Source: Mnemiopsis leidyi (taxonomy: Eukaryota > Ctenophora > Tentaculata > Lobata > Bolinopsidae). From it: a stretch of 21,654 nt of DNA. The notes beneath the pieces were generated by a model, which was not told the DNA's origin, did not search any database, and saw only the letters and a program-made list of their open reading frames with translations. A program made the translations under genes and the position numbers. Shown one piece after another: positions 9,501 to 18,299 of this stretch (its first letter is position 1; each line of letters begins with the position of its first letter). Location of the stretch: NCBI GenBank assembly GCA_000226015.1, contig JH154498.1, positions 51,293 to 72,946 of the forward strand, in the 5' to 3' direction.

Positions 9501-12500
9501 TCCAGCCTCATGATTCTGATAAGGATTATAACTTAATGGAACATTTTTAGGGGACATGTGATTATGTGTAGATAATATGTAAACGTACCTGTAGCCGAGT
9601 TGCTTGGCGATGGCCAGGATGGCGCTCATAATGTCAGACTTGAAGTCAGGGTCTTGTGTGGTGTTTAGAGATGCTACCAGAGTGTGGAGCATCAGGGAGG
9701 CGTGTTCGGAGTAGTCTGCGTACTGAGGATAATAGTTTAGTTGGGATGTAGTCTGCGTACTGAGGATAATAGTTTAGTTGGGATTTAGTCTGCGTACTGA
9801 GGATAATAGTTTAGTTGGGATTTAGTCTGCGTACTGAGGATAATAGTTTAGTTGGGATTTAGTCTGCGTACTGAGGATAATAGTTCAGTTGGGATGTAGT
9901 CTGCGTACTGAGGATAATAGTTCAGTTGGGATGTAGTCTGCGTACTGAGGATAATAGTTTAGTTGGGATGTAGTCTGCGTACTGAGGATAATAGTTTAGT
10001 TGGGATGTAGTCTGCGTACTGAGGATAATAGTTTAGTTGGGATGTAGTCTGCGTACTGGGGATAATAGTTTAGTTCAGAGTAGTCTGCGTACTGAGGATA
10101 TAAGTTTAGTTGGGATGCGTTTAAAGGTCATGTCTTAAATTTACCAACTTGGATAAATTTTATGACTAAGCTATAGAAATTAGTGAAAGAGGGATTTTCA
10201 AACCTCAGAAATGTCCCTTATTGTCCTGACTGCTCTCCTCCTGATGTCCATCTCATTACTTGTATCTCCGATTATAGCTACTATTTGTGGCAGCAGGAGA
10301 TGTAGATAGTTGTCTAGAGTTGTTCCGAAGTTCTTGAGCTGTCCTAAAAGTCGCTTTGTAGCTTCTCTTCCAAGAGATTGGTCATCATGTAATACCTTTA
10401 GGAGAGAGTAATTACTCATTGAAGTTAAATTTGAATGGAGTTGTCTTCAGAGTTCTTATAGGAGGGTCAAAACCAGAAAACATAGCTGAAACATTTGAAG
10501 TATGAAGGGTGTACCTTCATTATCAGCGGGATGAGCTGTGCGATGTAAGTTTTAAACTCTCCTCCCAGCGCGTTGATCAACCTCTCTACAACCATCATGA
10601 TGGTATTTTGAAAGGAAGTGTCGGATCCTTTGTTCCAGAACTCGATGATCAGCTTAATGATGTCGTTTGCATAGGGCTTTATGTGAATACCGACAATCTG
10701 AAAGTTAAATTTTATATAACAGAAAAAACTTATAAATTCTTAAAGTTGGCACTTCTACACGGATCTTTATGTCTTCATATCAACGAATATCGACACCTAA
10801 AAATCTGAAAAAAAGGAAAGTGTTTTGTACCTTGGTAAGATCAGCGAGCTTGTTGAAGTAGGAATCTACGACTTTGGGTTCAGAAGTTTTGATGTTCTCG
10901 AGAAAAGTGGGCATGACTTTAGGCAGGTAGCCCACGGTGCCGACACTGCCAAGTCTCTGCGGGGGACGTTTTATAGAACTACAGAAATTAGAGCATCTTC
11001 AGGAGATAAAAGTTTATAGTTCCAAACAAGATGGTACCAAATTTGAAACTATAGTTCCACAGGATAAATTTAGTTTTAAACTTTCATATTCACATTTCAT
11101 ATTCATATTGAGTCATTGAATTCCATCATCAGCCACAAAGAAAGTTGAAGAAATTTCCAAAAACTACCTGAAAGACAGTAATGATGATCTGTACTACTTG
11201 GGAGTGGTACTCATTAAGTGATTTATCTTGCAGTATGTTCATGAGAGCGTGTATCACAACACAGGGGTAGTATTGTTTCTCCATGTTGAAGTCTTTGTCG
11301 GACTGTTTCTGTATCAACAGTTCACTAAAAATAATCATATTAATCATATCTCTTAAGGCTATGCAGGTTCATGTAACAATTCGTGGAAGGAAAACCATTG
11401 GTAGATAATGCCACAATTTTGGGTTAGTAACTACTTACCTCGTTAAGCCAGTGTTAAATGAGACGGCTTCCATGGGGACGGGTTGAGTAATGGGGAACTT
11501 TCTCAGTTCGTTTAAGTTAACTTTGTTGTTTTTGTACGGACTGAGTGCACCAAGCTGGCCCAACAACTTCATACAGTCTCCTCTAAAGCAGTGATTTTAT
11601 TATAGAATGTGACGGATTTAACCTTACTATTAGTAAATTTTAAAAAGTTAATAATAGCTAAGCAAGATTCAAGGACTTGAGAGTACCTTTCTGACATCAG
11701 TTGAATTTCCTACACTTTTTATCAGTGATTCAAGTTAAAATAAAAAAAAAGATTAGGGTATATGCAAACGCCAAAAATTTGGGACTCAATTAAGGTTACC
11801 TGACATCGGCTGAATTTTCGGTGCTGATGATGTTAAGAAGCGTGTTTAGTAGTTCTGGATATTCCTGATATGGCTTAACAACATACCCAGTGTGTCGTAC
11901 TAAATAGTACATCGCTCTTAAGGATGGCTGATAAAACAGGAGTCGTTATTATTAGATCGTATCAAAAAATAACAGAAATTGTCAGATCTTTATTTGTAAG
12001 TGGGCAGAAGTTGCGCCTTAGTCCGCTGTCCGAATCAAAATAAGTTCTAGTTGGAATATTTCGCCGTAAATACCTCTCTTTCCTTAAGGTCAGATATCCT
12101 TTTGATGAGAAACGGGAACAGTTCATCGAGATACGTCATCATGGTAGCACCGTCCACCTAAAACGTGATTTTCAGCACATAATAAAATCGAACTTTATCA
12201 AATCTTATGTTCACGTGGCGCGCGTGGAATGCGCGCTTATTATGCGCCAGTGTGACTGAAAATTGCACCGGATTACAAGACCTTTTTGAGCAACACAATA
12301 TCAATATCAAATATGAATATGCTCTGGAGCGACTTAGCAAGTGCAGCAAAATAACAGATTTGGTCATGAATATAAAAGCATACAAAAAGCAAATTTCAGC
12401 AGTTAAGACCACTCATGAATTATTGGAACAATTCTGAACAACATCACGACAACGTCCTAGTGGCTAGTAGGCTAGTAGGATAGTACTATGTTTTGTAATG

Positions 12501-15500
12501 TGACAGCAGTTTTAAATTTGAGGACTAACTTTTGCTCAATATGACAGCCTCATTAAATCTATGGTTGTGTGGTTTGATAAAATCTTACTCTAGTTCTCAG
12601 AGACTATACTTGACCCAACGTTGAAGACTAAATGCAGTATATTGTTATGAAGGCTGATAAACTTAATGATTTTTTACAGCTTCAAACAACTGCTCTTGAA
12701 AAAATTAAAAATAGAATCCAAAAGCTAGATAATCATCTTGTTTACCTCAGCAAGCTGACTGATACAAGCAAGAATGTGGCGAAAGAGTGAAGGTGACAGT
12801 TCTGGACTCTTCAACTGAAATAATTTGAAAATGGTCACTCAGGATAAAATAAGTGGTTGCTAAAAAACCGTTAAATAATATTGTAGAATGATATCATCTT
12901 GGAATTGTACATTTTATTTAAGCTGTTGTTACTTTATACAAGAACAAAGTAAACCATAGCTCAAACATGACTCTAGGAAATTTAATACTCGTGTAATTTG
13001 ATACTACCTTTGGCATCAGTATTGACATTATTGGCTTTAGGTACAGTCTCACTAGAGTCGGCTGGGCACTTTTTATCAAAATATGCAACAATTTAGCAGC
13101 TTTCTCTTTATTTCGGGCTGAAATAAGGTCGGTAAAGCTGAAATAGGTCGGTAACAGATTTTATTTTTATTAAAGTATCACGTGTAAATTGATAGGGATT
13201 ATACACACAAGAAGAATACATTTGGACACACTGGACTTGATTTACAATTGCTCACCAATGCCACTGTGTTCAAACTGGTGAAGAATGTGACTGAGCTGCT
13301 CGCGGAGGAAAGGCAGGATGTAGGCAGGGTTCTCGTCACTCAAGTGTCCCAGAAGTTCCAGTACCACTTCCCGTACGTCATGCGACGGGTCATTCACTGC
13401 CAGGAACAGCATCTGAAGCAGGTTTCGTTAGCAGCATAATATAGGGACTAAATAATAGTGTATTGATTTCGAGGCTCAAACCGACAGACTGAAATTGACA
13501 GAAGAGACGACAGAGATGGAGAAGGTTCGTAAAAACGTTGTAAAAACGTTGAATAACGTGTGTAAAGTGGTCGTCAATGCAAAACTTGGTTCCGTCTCAA
13601 ACTATTCAGTAAAATTTTAAGCCCCCCCCCCCCCGAGTCTCCATAAAACAAGATCGCTTCTCACAAACGTATTCAATTACGTTTATTTACATTTATATCA
13701 TCACATTGGATGATCGGACCAAAAAAGACGGAGTCTGGGGCTGGGGGCATTTCAACAGCTCAGGGTTATACCATAAGTTAGATTAATGACGAACATTCAA
13801 ATCTCTCTAAGTTCCGTAACGTCAGGTGAGTATATAATAAATGTTTGCAATTTGTTTTTTATTCTTTTCTCAAATTAATTTTTTCTCTTTGTATTAATTG
13901 TGGCAACAGAAAGCCTTAGGCCGTGACGATAGACTCAAATTAAAATGCCGAATTTTAACATTGAGCTGAAATGCAACCACAGGAAAATCCATAATTGAAA
14001 TTTGAAGCACAACGCAATGTGTAGATGTTTCTAGAATTCTAGTTTAAAATCTTATAAAACGTTCAATACAGAATCTAATGGAGTCGAGTTACACGGTCTC
14101 ATAACCAAGTACCTGTATGTTCTCTGAAAGAGCCAGCTGTTTGTGGAAGTCAGTGTTGAATTCCCGCAATGTAGCAAGTCGGATCTCAGCTAGCGGGTCA
14201 GCTACCACCACCGCCAGGAGTTTTGTCAGTACGTCCGTCATCATTGTGTGTGGGGAGTAGACCCGGGCTCCAACCATACTGACTCCAGCATCTGTCGCTC
14301 TGCCGGGAAGTGGGGTATCAATGTTATGGTTATACGGTAATTTATATATTGTTTGTCCATATTCACTTCAACTTCAAAGTTCAAAAAAGGTAGAGGTTTG
14401 TGCATAAAAAGCTTATAGTCTAGTAGTTTTCGCACATAGTCAGGGAAGTAACTTAAAATGGGCTTAGTGCAATAAAATTATAAAATTTTTACTGAATCTT
14501 AATATTTGACATGCACAGGTGACAGGAAGACGTACTTGACGCAGGGAATGAGTTTTCTGGCGCAAGTTTTAGCAGTTTCCCGTCTTATCTCACTGTTAGA
14601 GTCATTCAGGTATTCTTTAGCCAGGTGAGTTATAAATGCTGAAAGTTTTAATAAACGTTTACAAATTAACGTGCTTTAATATCAAATAACATAAATTCTA
14701 ATGAAATTTTGTGACCCTACATTTGGTTAAAAGTAGTGTAATGTGAGGATAATCAAGTTTGACGATAAGTCAACTCGAAAAAACTAACGTTTGAGAAGTT
14801 TATCGTCGAATTTGAACTCCCCGATAGTTTTGATGGCCAGTAGTTTACTGGTAACATCAGTGGGAGCAGACCAGTCCACCGGCTCGGAGTAAGGCTTGTC
14901 GTCTTTAACGTACGGTAGGTTCATTATTATCCGGGAAAATATGTTCAGCAGTCCATCTGAGGGGTAGGAATGCGTTCTTTAATTAAAATTAAAATAGCTT
15001 TAAGTTCTGGAAATCGGAAATTGTGAAAGCCCAATAAGCTTATATAAACTGAAATGCTAACCTAACAATTGTAATGAACTATACAGACAAAACTGCAGCT
15101 TTTCTCACCCTGAATTTTGTTTTTGACAGCAGGAACATTAGCATGTAAAACAGCAAGACAATCCGTGAGAGCTTTAGTAAGTGTCATCCACAACATCCCA
15201 TCTATACAGTCGCAGATGGAAGTGTGGAAGTTGTCTTTAGTTGCTTTAGCGAGGAGGGAAATGAGTTGCAAAACGTTACCCTCGACTTGTGTGTTAATGC
15301 TACGTCTGTATCTGTAACGTTACTTTGTTAAGACTTATGTGTTAATTCTACATGTCTGTATCTGTAACGTTACTTTATTACGTCTTGAGTGACACATTTT
15401 CGTGAAATGTATATACGATTGATTGATAGGTGTCAAACTTCGTGATGATTCACTGTTGTGTTGTCTGTTATCCAACATTCCAGGATTTTCCTAAGAATAC

Positions 15501-18198
15501 TTGTCGGAAATTAAAGTTACCCAGTAAAACCGTTCTTAGCAAGTTAAAATTACTTAGTAATAACCATACTTAGCAAGTTCAGAAGGGTTCGGTATGTAGG
15601 GTTTGATGACTGTAAATATTTTGTCGATGTAGCAAATAATGCCATCCTGCATGCTATATGCTATCTGTCCAATAGCAAGAAAAGCTTTGGGAGATACCAG
15701 CCCAGTCGGCTTGAAGTTCCTCGCCTAAAACAAGGGAGGATTTAGAACAGTAGTGAGTGAAAATAGATTATATCAGTTGAAGAACTCACGAATAGGAAAA
15801 GTAACAAAAGCAAGAAATGATTCAACATTGATCGAGATCGTTTGAACTTTGCCGACCTGCGATGTAAGATATCGGAAAGTCTCTGAGAGGAAATACTCTT
15901 GGAATGTGGAACTGTCGAAAGCAGCGAGTCGTGGTAACACTTCTGTTAAAAGAAACTGAACTTCCGCGTTTTTGTGGTTCCGCTGTAGAACTCTCTCTAT
16001 CCCCTGCCCGATCTATGGGGTTTGGGTTTACTTTTTGAGATTGTAGAGGTCTTTTTTAAAAATTGGAATCTGAGGATTCAGAAAATTTTGAATTTTGGAC
16101 AATAAAGGCCTAGGATTATGAGCGAAATTTAAGAACAATTTAAGAACAATTCGAACCTTTATAAAGTTATTTATGTTTTCCCCCGGTTCATACTCCTTAA
16201 TAAGTTTCTGACATTGTTGTGAAAAGTGATGTCCTTCCTCACCAAACACGTTCTTTGGCATGTCGTAGCTAAAGTAACGAATATTACAACTTTAACTTCA
16301 AGCAGTCTACATATACCAAACAAGCATTCTTTTATTAAGTTAAGTTTTAGTTACTTTAAAAGTCAAAAATTATTGAAAATCACATATAAGAAGACAATAT
16401 TTCTCACAGCAAGCTGATGTCAGTAGGGTCTTGTCCATGGATGAGACAAGCTGTTTCCATCTCTAGAGACGACAACCCGATAAGTTTCAATAAACTTATC
16501 TTCTCCGGACCACCGAAACAGTTCTCTTCGTAGACTAGAAGTTCGTGTCGCATGGTGGCTGTCCGCAACATTTCAATAATTATCATGATACCCCCACGGA
16601 CTTCCTCGTCCTTCGTGAGCATGGTCTTGGCTTCACGTAGTAGTTCCTGAAGGTGGTTTAAGTGAAGATTTCTTTGTTAGCATAGAAAATTCTTTCGATA
16701 GTTTAACTTTACTTATGAAAAGTTGGAAATAAATTTCAGTCATTAAGCTTATCACCATTTTTATAGTGTAGACAAACCCGATAGTATCTCTTGGTTTCGT
16801 TTTCCTCATCGTGTGATCCGTGAACATTGTGAATGTTAGTTTCACGCTGCGCTACAATCGTCAGAGAAGCGCGCAGTGCGGCAATCGCAGCAAATCTTAT
16901 CTCCTTCTTTGGATCCTTTAATACTTTCACTATCAGCTCTCGGAAAGAATTAAGCTTGTGGAAGAAGTAGGTTGGGGCGTTAATTGCCATCTCTCTTATA
17001 ATCAAGATCTGAAACATAGGGAATGTTCATGTTGGCAATAATAATAACAGCTCGCTTAATGCACTTTGCGGTAAAAACTTCCCGAAAAATCTCAAACCAT
17101 GTATTGATGCCAGTTGGTCAATCTAAGATCTAATTACAAGGATTAGAAACACGATCTATAAGATACATACAGCAGCCATCTTAGAGCTAGCATTGCTCTC
17201 GCGACTACTCTTTACTTTCTCATCCAGGATCTCAAAAGCCTTGTCCATGACCGGCTCAATGAACCGGTCGTACAAGTTCCCCTCTGCACGTGCAAGTCGG
17301 CCCATCGCCCACGTGCTGAGACGAAGTGTCGCGTCATCATTGCAGGTGAGGTTTATTGTAGACAAGGACTTGTTGTAACGTTGTGGTTGTGAGAACGACT
17401 TGCTATCAGCTTCAATTAGAGCGACTGGAATGGGTTTGTAAATTAGTTAATTGTAATGGAGATTTGCCACTTTATAGTCCGATAAACATGGCAATTTAAA
17501 ACATGCGAGGTTATCTAAATGTCTATTGACAAAAATATGACATCGACACAGCAAACATTGAACACGTAGTTAACCCCCTTCCCCGAAAGTAAGAAAAAAT
17601 AAATAAACCTATGGAGAGAACGGCAGCTTTTTTGTCAGCTACATCACTACTGTTACTCAGTGTTACAATCTTGTGGTTCAGTTCGTCTACAAACTTGTTG
17701 TACTTTTCTCCTCCCGGCCCTTCCTCCTGTAGATCTCCCGCTATGTAGCTGTAAAGTCAAGTGTTACAGTCACGTGTTAGAGACACGTGTTACAGTCACA
17801 TGTTAGAGTCACGTGTAATAATCACGTGTTAGGGTGCAAGTTACAAAATCAGTTTGGCGAGTGCCCTCATTAATGCATCTCTTTTCTCTCTTAAAAATCA
17901 ATTTTGCATCAATGAGGAAGTTTATTGATATTACACTTTTGGTTCTGGATAATAAAAATGTTATAAAAAGTAAGATCAAGTGCTTTGCAGCACTACCATA
18001 TAAGACGGACTTGCTACCGGATTGTCTGTGATTATGTACAATAGTGATGGTTCTGGTTTTATCACGATTTCAGATTCTCAATAATTCAACAATTCCATTA
18101 AAAGATACGAACTTTTTGAGTTGGCAGGCGGCATCACAGCGCTGAACGTCGTTCTTTGCCCGAGTTAGGCCGAAAATAAACCGTTCTACTGTTGTCAT
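2645..18198 (-). CDS. MTOR: Serine/threonine kinase TOR (MTOR), about 38 exons
   Basis: PI3K-related kinase, catalytic subunit of TORC1/TORC2, which couples nutrients and growth factors to growth. Exons in transcript order (plus coordinates): 18109-18198, 17609-17748, 17171-17424, 16778-17008, 16408-16646, 16157-16268, 15857-16012, 15570-15724, 15109-15311, 14789-14956, 14536-14638, 14113-14299, 13256-13412, 13008-13117, 12746-12814, 12074-12157, 11800-11927, 11439-11582, 11168-11324, 10831-10956, 10515-10697, 10204-10395, 9589-9722, 9260-9397, 8942-9112, 8553-8652, 8326-8454, 7943-about 8163, 7718-7819, 7488-7576, 7140-7300, 6894-6991, 6663-6782, 6357-6428, 3823-6200, 3433-3596, 3137-3256, 2645-2839. 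Nearly all junctions are GT-AG and keep phase; the exceptions are exon 1/2 and exon 27/28, and 31/32 is a best fit. The start ATG (18196-18198) has an in-frame TAA nine codons upstream. The protein ends GWCPFW then TAG, exactly as in TOR FATC domains. The total is about 2,590 codons against 2,549 in human. Family identity is certain; some exon edges are inferred. Confidence 0.96.
2884..3021. repeat. 23-bp tandem repeat in the last MTOR intron
   Basis: About six near-identical 23-bp units built from TTTCTATGTTAC and TTTCTACTTAC, ending in a degenerate copy. The array starts about 45 bases upstream (transcript sense) of the acceptor of exon 38. Each unit contains GTAAGT on the minus strand, a perfect 5' splice-site hexamer. 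The array is pyrimidine-rich on the plus strand. Confidence 0.9.
3823..6200 (-). CDS. MTOR: MTOR exon 35: C-terminal FAT, acidic insert, FRB and kinase N-lobe to catalytic loop
   Basis: One 2,378-bp exon, about ten times the size of any other in the gene. It opens [13 protein letters not shown] (FAT), passes [18 protein letters not shown] and [12 protein letters not shown], then the FRB four-helix bundle from [18 protein letters not shown] (near 4870) to [13 protein letters not shown] (near 4545). The kinase domain has AVPGTYDP-like [12 protein letters not shown], the [20 protein letters not shown] block with the ATP-binding lysine, and ends in the catalytic loop [17 protein letters not shown], with catalytic Asp, His and Asn all present. 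An Asp/Glu-rich tract (5440-5540) replaces the Ala/Thr-rich loop of human FAT. FRB contains about 11 extra residues between its second and third helices. The donor is at 3821-3822 (ACAG then GTAAC). No break is seen, so the enzyme should be active. Confidence 0.95.
6357..8652 (-). CDS. MTOR: MTOR exons 26-34: first part of the FAT domain
   Basis: TPR-like helical repeats of FAT, which wrap the kinase. Matches include [15 protein letters not shown] (exon 26), [15 protein letters not shown] (exon 27), [14 protein letters not shown] (exon 28), [15 protein letters not shown] (exon 29), [12 protein letters not shown] (exons 29/30) and [13 protein letters not shown] (exon 31). Exon 31 carries about 20 extra residues at its start compared with human. 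The 5' edge of exon 28 is uncertain: exon 27 ends phase 0 at a strong GTAAGT donor, but no AG in the next 150 bases gives exon 28 its frame. The nearest AG (next to 8215) would need one base fewer in a run of seven T at 8168-8174. The exon 31/32 junction (7140 to 6991) was set as the best in-phase GT-AG pair and could shift by a few bases. Confidence 0.85.
8699..8790. repeat. Degenerate short tandem repeat in intron 25
   Basis: Imperfect units around GGTGTGATACTG and TGTTACTGGTCA recur three to four times. The period is irregular and the copies have diverged. No coding potential. Confidence 0.55.
8942..11927 (-). CDS. MTOR: MTOR exons 17-25: middle HEAT region and linker to FAT
   Basis: Continuation of the helical-repeat scaffold. 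Recognisable pieces are [16 protein letters not shown] in exon 17 (human STGYVVEPYRKYPTLL), [12 protein letters not shown] in exon 18, [10 protein letters not shown] in exon 19, [11 protein letters not shown] in exon 20, [15 protein letters not shown] in exon 21 and [13 protein letters not shown] in exon 22. Exon 23 begins TACGCAGACTAC immediately after an acceptor that is copied 11 times in the 37-bp array upstream of it (9712-10117). Exon 25 starts with a serine-rich stretch (QQESSSSEA) where the human protein has its own variable loop, then enters [15 protein letters not shown], the beginning of FAT. The acceptor for exon 25 (9112) was chosen because it follows a pyrimidine-rich tract and is the only nearby AG that keeps phase with exon 24. 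Confidence 0.9.
9712..10117. repeat. 37-bp minisatellite, 11 units, spanning the exon 23 acceptor of MTOR
   Basis: Units start at 9712, 9749, 9786, 9823, 9860, 9897, 9934, 9971, 10008, 10045 and 10081; all are 37 bp except the tenth, which is 36. On the minus strand every unit contains TATTATCCTCAG followed by TACGCAGACTA, that is, the intron 3' end with its acceptor plus the first 11-12 bases of exon 23. The authentic junction (exon edge 9722) is the most exon-proximal unit. Use of an upstream acceptor shifts frame or reads into stops, because 37 is not a multiple of three. Between the array and exon 22 (10118-10203) nothing else is seen. Confidence 0.95.
11690..11712. repeat. Decayed copy of the exon 17 donor end inside intron 17
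   Basis: CTGACATCAGTTGAATTTCC here matches CTGACATCGGCTGAATTTTC at 11800-11819 at about 17 of 20 positions. That is the 3' end of exon 17 (residues STENSADVR) with its donor. It looks like an old tandem duplication of the exon end. Confidence 0.5.
12074..18198 (-). CDS. MTOR: MTOR exons 1-16: N-terminal HEAT solenoid
   Basis: These exons encode the N-terminal alpha-solenoid, the surface used by RAPTOR or RICTOR and for dimer contacts in known TOR complexes. Exon 1 starts [17 protein letters not shown], which aligns with the human stretch before the first HEAT repeat. Exon 3 holds [16 protein letters not shown], exon 4 [12 protein letters not shown] and exon 13 [18 protein letters not shown], each the counterpart of a conserved human segment. 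Exons are small (69-254 bp) and phases chain cleanly from exon 2 to exon 16. The exon 1/2 junction does not: the only clear donor after LKKF (GTATCT at 18103-18108) is phase 0, but the acceptor before exon 2 is phase 2. An 8-nt microexon at 18018-18025, flanked by AG and GT, or a non-canonical acceptor would fix this. The loops contain no recognisable extra domain. Confidence 0.9.
12158..12745. other. MTOR: MTOR intron 15 (588 bp)
   Basis: One of the longest introns. Apart from the plus-strand ORFs described separately, it has a GC-rich patch (12213-12245, CACGTGGCGCGCG and TGCGCGC) unlike the surrounding AT-rich intron, resembling the composition of the repeat island at the start of the window. 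Confidence 0.5.
12207..12788 (+). other. Possible small antisense coiled-coil gene nested in MTOR intron 15
   Basis: On the plus strand, opposite MTOR, 12207-12437 is a 76-codon ORF whose latter half ([18 protein letters not shown] then [19 protein letters not shown]) is strongly amphipathic. A second ORF starts at ATG 12631 or after a good acceptor TTTTTTACAG ending near 12679, and reads [20 protein letters not shown] then [16 protein letters not shown], stopping near 12789. A GTTAAG donor after QISA (near 12402) would join them as one coiled coil. Small proteins of the BLOC-1/BORC type have this look, but I recognise no family. The last 45 bases overlap MTOR exon 15 in antisense. It could equally be chance or a relic of an insertion. 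Confidence 0.25.
13118..13157. repeat. Duplicated acceptor of MTOR exon 14
   Basis: CTGAAATAAGGTCGGTAA is followed 20 bases later by CTGAAATA-GGTCGGTAA. On the minus strand this gives two complete 3' splice sites, TTACCGACC then TATTTCAG, 20 nt apart, the proximal one being the acceptor of exon 14 (edge 13117). Confidence 0.8.
13413..14112. other. MTOR: MTOR intron 12 (700 bp)
   Basis: The longest intron. It has a run of about 14 C at 13622-13635 followed by GAGTCTCC, and about 110 bases later GGAGTCTGGGGCTGGGGGC (13730-13748), a loosely inverted counterpart. This could be the ends of a short foldback element, but the match is imperfect and no duplication flanks it. No coding potential was found. 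Confidence 0.4.
15291..15376. repeat. 48-50-bp duplication spanning the exon 9 acceptor of MTOR
   Basis: The stretch from GTGTTAATGCTACGTCTGTAT through CTGTAACGTTACTTTGTTA (15291-15330) recurs from 15339 as GTGTTAATTCTACATGTCTG... with one 2-bp indel and few substitutions. The duplicated unit covers about 21 bases of exon 9, the acceptor and about 20 bases of intron. A second AG acceptor therefore lies at 15362-15363, 50 nt upstream of the real edge at 15311. Confidence 0.85.
17749..18108. other. MTOR: MTOR intron 1 (360 bp)
   Basis: Begins GTATCTTTT at the donor, which resembles the minor-class (U12) 5' site. It contains the CACGTG array near its 3' end and the candidate 8-nt microexon at 18018-18025. 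The rest is AT-rich without signal. Confidence 0.5.
17756..17833. repeat. 13-bp tandem array of CACGTG boxes beside the exon 2 acceptor
   Basis: Six 13-bp units: GTCAAGTGTTACA, GTCACGTGTTAGA, GACACGTGTTACA, GTCACATGTTAGA, GTCACGTGTAATA, ATCACGTGTTAGG. Four carry a perfect CACGTG E-box, three of them preceded by T (TCACGTG, the core bound by TFE/MITF-type and MYC/MAX-type bHLH-LZ factors). Units alternate in a 26-bp higher order. The array sits 8 bases from the edge of exon 2, in intron 1 of MTOR. It may be only a minisatellite. Confidence 0.85.
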
Positions 18199-18299
18199 CA
18201 CATGTTGCTTTTCTTAATCGTCCATCATCTACCTTGAAGCAGAAGGTACATGAGTCGTTTCTTGATTAATTTCTCGCGTTAAACAGAGCCTCAGTTCAT
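18198..18299 (-). promoter_or_regulatory. MTOR: MTOR leader with four short uORFs, the last overlapping the start codon
   Basis: Reading the minus strand toward the MTOR ATG there are four short upstream ORFs: ATG AAC TGA (18291-18299), an 8-codon uORF (18225-18251), ATG ATG GAC GAT TAA (18214-18228), and ATG TGA (18198-18203). The stop of the last shares a base with the main start, forming ATGTGATG. The 8-codon and ATG-ATG uORFs overlap each other. In known mRNAs such start-stop overlaps favour termination-reinitiation and throttle the main ORF. Whether the transcript begins far enough upstream to include them is not visible. No TATA box is evident. Confidence 0.5.

Noticed and set aside
9712-10117. 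Regular array resembling a CRISPR
   Set aside because: Units abut with no spacers and the context is a eukaryotic intron; it is a minisatellite. The same applies to 21422-21654.
13622-13750. Poly-C run and inverted G-rich stretch as a defined transposon
   Set aside because: The ends do not match well enough as inverted repeats and no target duplication was found.
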